Shown one piece after another: positions 57,562 through 64,000 of a DNA stretch of 64,000 nt. The translations under genes were made by a program, and so were the position numbers. This DNA is from Rickettsia typhi (GTDB lineage Bacteria > Pseudomonadota > Alphaproteobacteria > WRAU01 > Hepatincolaceae), in NCBI GenBank assembly GCA_945888065.1, contig CAMCZU010000001.1, positions 62,001-126,000 of the forward strand, given 5' to 3'. The notes beneath the pieces are model-generated. The model searched no databases and had not been told where the DNA came from. It worked only from the letters and a program-made list of their open reading frames with translations. Positions within the stretch are counted from its first letter, which is position 1. The number at the start of each line of letters is the position of its first letter.

Positions 57562-58959
57562 TTAATCTAAAGAATTAACAATTGATTCAGTAATTGCTTT
57601 TGCATCACCTAAAAGCATTATAGTATTGTTTTTATAAAACAAATCATTATCAACTCCACTATATCCAACCCCCATAGATCTTTTTACAAACAATACAATT
57701 TTAGCTTTTTCTACATCTAAAATAGGCATACCATAAATTGGACTATTTTTATCTGTTTTAGCAGCTGGATTAGTAATATCATTTGCACCTATTACATAAA
57801 CAACATCAGCACTAATAAACTCATTATTAATTTGTTCTAATTCAAATACATCATCATAAGGTATATTTGCCTCAGCTAGTAATACATTCATATGCCCTGG
57901 CATTCTTCCTGCTACTGGATGAATAGCATATTTAACATCAACACCGCGATTTTTTAATTTATCTACCATCTCTTTAAGAACATATTGAGCTGAAGATACA
58001 GCCATACCATAGCCAGGAACAATAATAACTTTAGATGCATTTTCTAACATAAAACTTGCATCTACCCCGCTACCTATTTTATAAGGCTTTTGCTCTTTTT
58101 GGTTAGCATTACTATTCACAGAAGAAGTTTTAGTAGATCCAAAAATTACATTTAAAATTGATCTATTCATAGCTTTGCACATAATATACGATAAAATTGC
58201 ACCAGAAGATCCAACTAACGCACCTATAATAATTAAAGCTGGATTAGACAATGTAAACCCAATACCCGATGCAGACCATCCAGAATAAGAATTTAACATA
58301 GAAACCACAACTGGCATATCTGCTCCCCCAATAGGGATAATCAATAACACACCTAATACTATAGATAATATAACAATCAACCAAATATATGTTGAATCTG
58401 ATGATATACATAGCATTAAAACAAAGATACATATAAATAATGCTAACACAAAATTTATTATATTATGAAATTTAAAAATAATAGGAGAACCACCTATTAA
58501 GCCACCTAGCTTACCAAATGCAATTAAAGATCCAGAAAAAGTAATGCCTCCAATTGCTATTCCTATTGACATTTCTATTAAACTTTTTAAATCAATTATT
58601 GTTAAACCATCTTTAATTATACTAATATGAAAAATTTGAGGGTTATAAAAAGTTGCAATAGCTACTAATACAGCTGATAAGCCTACAAATGAATGAAATA
58701 AAGCCATTAATTCTGGTAATTTAGTCATATCTATTTTATAAGAAATAAAAGCACCGATACTTCCACCTATAAACAAAGCTAATACAATCATTTTATAATC
58801 TACTATAGATGGCAAAACCATAGTGGTTATAACTGCTATGGTTATACCTGTAATACCATACAAAACACCTTTTAAAGAAGTTTTTGGAGAATTAAGACCA
58901 CTTAAAGATAAAATTGCCAACATAGCAGACAACAAATAAAACAAACCATATATAAACAT
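57562..58959 (-). CDS. pntB: NAD(P) transhydrogenase subunit beta
   Basis: VIIVPGYGMAVSSAQYVLKEMVDKLKNRGVDVKYAIHPVAGRMPGHMNVLLAEANIPYD. Confidence 0.97.
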   Translation of the reverse strand: MFIYGLFYLLSAMLAILSLSGLNSPKTSLKGVLYGITGITIAVITTMVLPSIVDYKMIVLALFIGGSIGAFISYKIDMTKLPELMALFHSFVGLSAVLVAIATFYNPQIFHISIIKDGLTIIDLKSLIEMSIGIAIGGITFSGSLIAFGKLGGLIGGSPIIFKFHNIINFVLALFICIFVLMLCISSDSTYIWLIVILSIVLGVLLIIPIGGADMPVVVSMLNSYSGWSASGIGFTLSNPALIIIGALVGSSGAILSYIMCKAMNRSILNVIFGSTKTSSVNSNANQKEQKPYKIGSGVDASFMLENASKVIIVPGYGMAVSSAQYVLKEMVDKLKNRGVDVKYAIHPVAGRMPGHMNVLLAEANIPYDDVFELEQINNEFISADVVYVIGANDITNPAAKTDKNSPIYGMPILDVEKAKIVLFVKRSMGVGYSGVDNDLFYKNNTIMLLGDAKAITESIVNSLD

Positions 58960-58980
58960 ATAAAATCACCTATATTTTTA

Positions 58981-59265
58981 TTATTTTTTAATTTTCTTTT
59001 TAAACATTTTAATCATTCTATAAGTTATAATGAAACCACCAAAAATATTAATAAAAGCTAATATTAAAGCAATAAAGCCAAATATAGAAGATAAATCCAT
59101 AACAGCAGAACCACTTGCTATTATTGCCCCTACAATCACAATAGATGAAATAGCATTAGTAAGAGACATTAAAGGAGAGTGCAAGGCAGGAGTAACATTC
59201 CAAATAACATAAAAACCTATAAAACACGATAAAATAAAAATAATTAATAAATATAAAAATTCCAT
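58981..59265 (-). CDS. pntAB: NAD(P) transhydrogenase subunit alpha, part 2 (membrane)
   Basis: FYVIWNVTPALHSPLMSLTNAISSIVIVGAI. Confidence 0.95.
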   Translation of the reverse strand: MEFLYLLIIFILSCFIGFYVIWNVTPALHSPLMSLTNAISSIVIVGAIIASGSAVMDLSSIFGFIALILAFINIFGGFIITYRMIKMFKKKIKK

Positions 59266-59269
59266 TTCA

Positions 59270-60379
59270 CTAATTTCCTTCTATAAAAAATTTATTAACA
59301 ATAACACCATCTTTACTCAATAAACTACCTATAATAATTTCATCATCATAATTAATATCTAAAATTCCACTATCTTTAATATGTGGAGATAAAAAATTAA
59401 AAACATTTTTTGCAAATAGCTTAGATGCATCAGATGGAATAGAATTAATAATATTATAACCAATAATTTTTATTCCATTTTTTTCTATTATTTTATTAGG
59501 TTGAGAAAAAACGCAATTACCCCCACTAAAAACTGCTAAATCTACAATAACAGAGCCTTTTTTTATAACCTGAAACATTTCCTCGTCAATTAATATAGGA
59601 GGCTTTTTCCCTAAAATTAAAGCAGTAGTAATTATAATATCTTGCTTTGAAATGTGATTTAACAATACTTCTCTTTCTTTTTGTTTATAATCATCACTCA
59701 TTTGCTTTGCATAAACACCAGAAATATTTTCTTTAGAATCAACACAAATAAATTTAGCACCTAAGCTTTCTACTTGCTCTTTAGTATCTGCTCTAACATC
59801 ATATGCACTAACAATGCAACCTAATCTTTTTGCTGTTGCAATTGCCTGAAGACCAGCAACCCCAGCCCCAATAATAAATGCTTTAGCAGGGGGTATGCTT
59901 CCTGCAGATGTTATCATCATTGGTAATACAAAGCCACCTAAATAACTTGCTTGAATAACAGAATGATATCCAACTAAATTGCTTTGTGATGATAGAATAT
60001 CCATTGATTGCGCTCTTGAAATACGAGGTATTAATTCTAATGCGTATGCTTGAATTTTCTTTGTTTTTAACAAATCAAATAATTTTTGATTATCAAAAGA
60101 ATTCATATGGCATATTAAAATTGATTTATCTTTAAATAACATTAATTCTTCTAAATCAGGAGCATTTATTTTAATAATAATATCACAATTATAAACAATA
60201 ACTTTATCACTTAAAATACCACCTGCATTTTGATATTCTAAATTAGAAAAATTAGATTTTATACCGCAATCATTCTCAAAAAAAACTTCAAATCCCTTTT
60301 GAACTAAATTATTAACAATATTAGGAGTAATTGATACCCTATATTCATTACTATCTTCTTTTAAAATACCAATTTTCAT
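59270..60379 (-). CDS. pntAA: NAD(P) transhydrogenase subunit alpha, part 1; start trimmed to MKIGILKED
   Basis: MKIGILKEDSNEYRVSITPNIV; FIIGAGVAGLQAIATAKRLGCIVSAYDVR; ATG at 60377-60379 avoids an 18-codon extension into the upstream MFS gene. Confidence 0.94.
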   Translation of the reverse strand: MKIGILKEDSNEYRVSITPNIVNNLVQKGFEVFFENDCGIKSNFSNLEYQNAGGILSDKVIVYNCDIIIKINAPDLEELMLFKDKSILICHMNSFDNQKLFDLLKTKKIQAYALELIPRISRAQSMDILSSQSNLVGYHSVIQASYLGGFVLPMMITSAGSIPPAKAFIIGAGVAGLQAIATAKRLGCIVSAYDVRADTKEQVESLGAKFICVDSKENISGVYAKQMSDDYKQKEREVLLNHISKQDIIITTALILGKKPPILIDEEMFQVIKKGSVIVDLAVFSGGNCVFSQPNKIIEKNGIKIIGYNIINSIPSDASKLFAKNVFNFLSPHIKDSGILDINYDDEIIIGSLLSKDGVIVNKFFIEGN

Positions 60380-60389
60380 AATTTTCCTA

Positions 60390-61559
60390 TTAATTTTTAA
60401 TATTTTTAATAAACATTTTATTTGCAAGAACAATAATAAACATTAAAAATATCATTGCTGTAATTAAAAATACAATATAAGAATTATTTTCATCAAAAGC
60501 AAATATTTTTAATAAATATTTAAAAAACAAAGGTGAAACAAATTGACCCAAATAAAGACCGCTAAAAAAAATAACCAGTGCGCCAACTCTATTAACCTTA
60601 GAAGTTAATTCAGAAATCCTAGAAACCAAACCATTACCTAAACTTCCAAAACCTAACCCTAACAAAATTGAAGAAACATAGATAATATATAAATAATTAT
60701 TTAAAAAAGATAAAAATAAAAATGCTATACAAATAAAAGTAAATTGGCACAAATATAAAACATCATTAGAAATTTTTTTAATAGGAATCATAGCAAAATT
60801 AGACAAAACAGCAAACAACATATACAAACTTTGAGCATAAGCTGACTGCAAGTTCCCACCTAATTTATTTAACACAATTAAAAAAGAAATATTAGAAAAA
60901 TAAATAAAAACCAAAGTCATACATATAAAATAAAAAACACAAATCAACCATACCTTAGGCTTTAAAACAAATGAAAACAACATTGGATAAGTATGAACAG
61001 AATTTAATAAAGGATGAGGAACATACTTCCATAAAAACCATAAGGGTATAAAAGCAACAAAATGTACTAAAAATGCTAATCTCCAATGCAATTGTGATAA
61101 TAATCCAGCTAACAGCAAAATTACAACACCACCAACAAATGTTAATACCCCTGCATAAGATATCATTTTAAATCTTTTATTAGGAACAAAATAATCTGCA
61201 AATAAAGAATTAGAATATGGAACTACAAAACCTGCACCAACACCTAACATAACTCTAAAAAACATTAACCAGAAAATATTAAAAGATAAAATACAACCAA
61301 GTCCGCTAATAATATATAACAACAACCCAAAAATAACTAAATTTCTTTTCTTAAAATAAAAAGTTAAAATACTGCTTAAAAACAAGAAAGGAATAACAGC
61401 TAAAGATGGGAGTGTTAAAAACAATTTTGATAAAAAAGCACCATCACTGCCAACAAACTTTGCAACATCTGGCAAAATTGGTGATAAACCTGATCCAACT
61501 AAAATAGGAGTAAGAAAGATAGATAAAATTCCAGCTTTTAATTTAAAATTTTTAATCAT
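60390..61559 (-). CDS. MFS transporter, distinct from the tandem trio
   Basis: 12-TM pattern; GSGLSPILPDVAKFVGSDGAFLSKLFLTLPSLAVIPF. Confidence 0.88.
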   Translation of the reverse strand: MIKNFKLKAGILSIFLTPILVGSGLSPILPDVAKFVGSDGAFLSKLFLTLPSLAVIPFLFLSSILTFYFKKRNLVIFGLLLYIISGLGCILSFNIFWLMFFRVMLGVGAGFVVPYSNSLFADYFVPNKRFKMISYAGVLTFVGGVVILLLAGLLSQLHWRLAFLVHFVAFIPLWFLWKYVPHPLLNSVHTYPMLFSFVLKPKVWLICVFYFICMTLVFIYFSNISFLIVLNKLGGNLQSAYAQSLYMLFAVLSNFAMIPIKKISNDVLYLCQFTFICIAFLFLSFLNNYLYIIYVSSILLGLGFGSLGNGLVSRISELTSKVNRVGALVIFFSGLYLGQFVSPLFFKYLLKIFAFDENNSYIVFLITAMIFLMFIIVLANKMFIKNIKN

Positions 61560-61560
61560 T

Positions 61561-63003
61561 TTATTTTAATCTTTTTTTAAAACTCTCTATATTACTATTA
61601 GATTGCAAATACAAAATAGCACATCCTAAAATATAATCACTATTTTCATAATTAGATGGGCATTTTTTTTCAAGAACACTTATCTTTGGAGATCTAATAA
61701 CATTATTAATATCACTGGTTTTTAAATAATTTGGATAGTCTTTTTCTCTAAAAACTTTCGTCTTAGAATCTACTATTTCAATATCAGGAGCAATACCTAT
61801 ACCTTGAAATGTAGAATTCTTTGGTCCATAAAAAAGTTGAGTAGTAATATTAAAAATACTTTTATCACTTAAGTTATAACTACTTTGAACACTCCATTTT
61901 CCAAATGTTGATTCTCCCATTAAAACTGCTCTATTATTAATGGCTAAAGCACCAGATAGCAATTCTGAGGCAGAAGCAGATAGAGAGTTAATTAATACCA
62001 CAATTGGTATATCATCTTTAACTAATATTTTATTAATAGATAAAAAAGTTTTATTATAATTTTCGTCCCTACCCTTAATAGACACTATTTTTTCTCCAGA
62101 TAGAATATTATCAGCAACTAAAACAACAGCTGGTAAAAGCCCCCCTGGATTATTTCTTATATCAATAATAAGGCCATCTAGCGAATTTAAACTAGTAGCA
62201 TAAATAGCATTCCTAAACAAAGTAGCCGTGTCTTGATTAAAACTATTAATAACAATATAAGCATACTTATTATCATATATTTTATATTCCACAGAAGGCA
62301 CATAATAATCCCCTCTAGTTACTAATACATCTATTAATTCATCATCTCTTTTAAGGGTGATTTTAACAGTTGTGCCATCAGAACCCTTTATAGTATTTAT
62401 AATCTCATCTAGTTTATCATTTATAGTGATTTGCTTTGCATTTACTGCATAAATATAATCATTTTTTTGAATACCAGCTTTTTTAGCAGGAGAATTATCA
62501 AATACTTTAATAATTTTTAATAAATTTTTCGTTTTATCAAAATTAAACATTACCCCTATACCCTTATATTTGCCAGTTAAGTGAGATGTAAACTCATCTG
62601 CCTTAGATGGAATCATATATACAGTATGGGCATCTATAGAATTAAAAAGTGCTAACATAGTGTTTTGCATTAATGTTTTTGCTGAAACTTCTCTAGTTGT
62701 AGACTTTAATTTATCATTTTCTATTTTTAAATATTCAATTGCTTTATTTATTAAATCATCTTTAGCTTTATCATTATATTCATAAATATAATTTTTTATT
62801 AATAAATCATATGCTTCTTTAAAAATTTTTTCTTCTTCTTTAATATTCTTTTTTTCAGCATTTGAAATATATTGCTCATAGGCAGAAAAAAATTTAGATA
62901 AATGACTATCTGTAAAATTAAAAAAACTTAAAGCATTTAAAGTATTAAACACAAAAATACATAAAAAAACATTAATAATAATTGTGTATCTAACAAAAAA
63001 CAT
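61561..63003 (-). CDS. S41 family carboxy-terminal processing peptidase (second paralogue)
   Basis: PDZ domain; IRNNPGGLLPAVV; NSLSASASELLSGALAINNRAVLMGESTFGKWSVQ. Confidence 0.92.
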   Translation of the reverse strand: MFFVRYTIIINVFLCIFVFNTLNALSFFNFTDSHLSKFFSAYEQYISNAEKKNIKEEEKIFKEAYDLLIKNYIYEYNDKAKDDLINKAIEYLKIENDKLKSTTREVSAKTLMQNTMLALFNSIDAHTVYMIPSKADEFTSHLTGKYKGIGVMFNFDKTKNLLKIIKVFDNSPAKKAGIQKNDYIYAVNAKQITINDKLDEIINTIKGSDGTTVKITLKRDDELIDVLVTRGDYYVPSVEYKIYDNKYAYIVINSFNQDTATLFRNAIYATSLNSLDGLIIDIRNNPGGLLPAVVLVADNILSGEKIVSIKGRDENYNKTFLSINKILVKDDIPIVVLINSLSASASELLSGALAINNRAVLMGESTFGKWSVQSSYNLSDKSIFNITTQLFYGPKNSTFQGIGIAPDIEIVDSKTKVFREKDYPNYLKTSDINNVIRSPKISVLEKKCPSNYENSDYILGCAILYLQSNSNIESFKKRLK

Positions 63004-63075
63004 AAAAACCTACATTAAACTTATTGACATATATTGTGATTATATAATATTTTAATAAACTATTCACCTGATTAT

Positions 63076-63672
63076 TTAAGGATAAAGCAACTTTTCATTC
63101 CATTTATCATCTTCAATTTTGGTATATAGCTTACGTATATGCAAACGAAAAGATTTTTCGTGCCAAAATTCTATAGTTGATGGTCTAATAATATAACCTC
63201 CCCAATAGTTGGGTTTTGGAGGGTTAATAGGATATTTTATTGAATACTTAGAAATTCTGTGTAAAAAATCCTGATAGGAAGATAGCTCCATAGATTGCTT
63301 AGATGCCCAAGCTCCAATTTTACTTAAATAAGGCCTACTTTGAAAATATTTTTCAGATATAACAGAATCCACAGGTAATGCTTTACCTGTAATTCTTATT
63401 TGTCTGCTAATACATTCCCAATAAAATAACATTGCCACATTTTGATTACTTTGAATTTCAATAGATTTTTTACTTTCTAAATTAGTAAAAAAAATAAAAC
63501 CATCTTTATTATAATCTTTTAATAACACCATACGAGAGGTTGGCATATTGTTATAACAAGTAGACAAAGCAAAAGAATTAAAATTTTTTAAAGAATTTTT
63601 TTCATAAACCTTATTAGCATAGTCAAACCAAAGAGTAAATTTAGTTAAAATATCATTATTTGAATATATCAT
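63076..63672 (-). CDS. pdxH: Pyridoxamine 5'-phosphate oxidase
   Basis: MPTSRMVLLKDYNKDGFIFFTNLESKKSIEI; FWHEKSFRLHIR. Confidence 0.94.
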   Translation of the reverse strand: MIYSNNDILTKFTLWFDYANKVYEKNSLKNFNSFALSTCYNNMPTSRMVLLKDYNKDGFIFFTNLESKKSIEIQSNQNVAMLFYWECISRQIRITGKALPVDSVISEKYFQSRPYLSKIGAWASKQSMELSSYQDFLHRISKYSIKYPINPPKPNYWGGYIIRPSTIEFWHEKSFRLHIRKLYTKIEDDKWNEKLLYP

Positions 63673-63683
63673 TTGAATATAAA

Positions 63684-64000
63684 TTAACTAAGCTTAATAT
63701 TAAACGAATCTAAAATTAAGCTATGCAATATTTCTTCAAGTTTATCATTAGATGTATCACCATTAATCTCTTTAAGAACTATGTTATAAGCACTATCTTC
63801 ACCAAAGCTAAGCAAAACATCGCTATTATTTTTTGATATAGTTGCATTCAGATTATTTAAATCAGAATTTTGAACACAATCCCCAATGTCAATTTTATCG
63901 TTAGTAATATTATAACCCCAAATTTCAATTTCATTTTGATCTAAAAAACTATCTTTTAATATTTTATAAATATCACCATCTTGTTTTTTTTCTACAACAA
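63684..64000 (-). CDS. Partial CDS (C-terminus), possible type I secretion C-terminal/RTX-like domain protein
   Basis: Manual translation ...KIDIGDCVQNSDLNNLNATISKNNSDVLLSFGEDSAYNIVLKEINGDTSNDKLEEILHSLILDSFNIKLS*; general resemblance to T1SS C-terminal domains. Confidence 0.5.
   Translation of the reverse strand, partial: VVEKKQDGDIYKILKDSFLDQNEIEIWGYNITNDKIDIGDCVQNSDLNNLNATISKNNSDVLLSFGEDSAYNIVLKEINGDTSNDKLEEILHSLILDSFNIKLS

Noticed and set aside
60380-60433. Upstream 18-codon extension of pntAA (MFLQIKCLLKILKINRKI)
   Set aside because: Extends into the upstream MFS gene and precedes the canonical MKIGILKE start.

Overview
The window is an extremely AT-rich, gene-dense bacterial chromosome segment, most likely from an alphaproteobacterium (Rickettsiales-like or another host-associated lineage; low confidence below class). 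Most of it is housekeeping genes: nadD-rsfS-rlmH, a two-component system, pgsA, uvrC, rppH-ctpA-envC-gpmI, ychF-pth-rplY, prs, pgeF, midA, lgt, engB-yidC-yidD-rnpA-rpmH, tRNA-Arg(ACG), ubiT-ubiU, a type IIG-like restriction-modification gene, glmM, ftsH, tilS, cpoB-pal-tolBARQ-ybgC-ruvBAC-yebC, zapA with an adjacent 6S RNA candidate, gapA, efp, a suhB-like gene, four MFS transporters, rpmE, a DUF1013 gene, pfkA, rpsU, pntB/AB/AA, a second S41 protease and pdxH. No CRISPR array, prophage or IS element was seen.

The main points for follow-up are:
(1) A cluster of three perfect DnaA boxes plus a CtrA-type TTAA-N7-TTAA site in a 354-bp intergenic region (oriC candidate).
(2) An accessory islet between rplY and prs. 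It holds a TagD/LicD pair with an (AAAT)n repeat directly before the start codon, and an overlapping HEPN/Abi_2 + K+-channel gene pair that could be an undescribed defence module.
(3) A PBP1-like protein that has lost its catalytic SxxK serine.
(4) A SuhB-like protein that has lost its metal-binding motif.
(5) A midA gene with no ATG/GTG/TTG start for its full-length frame.
(6) A 6S RNA candidate with a 14-bp closing stem.
(7) ubiT-ubiU with an R-M gene in the place where ubiV might be expected.
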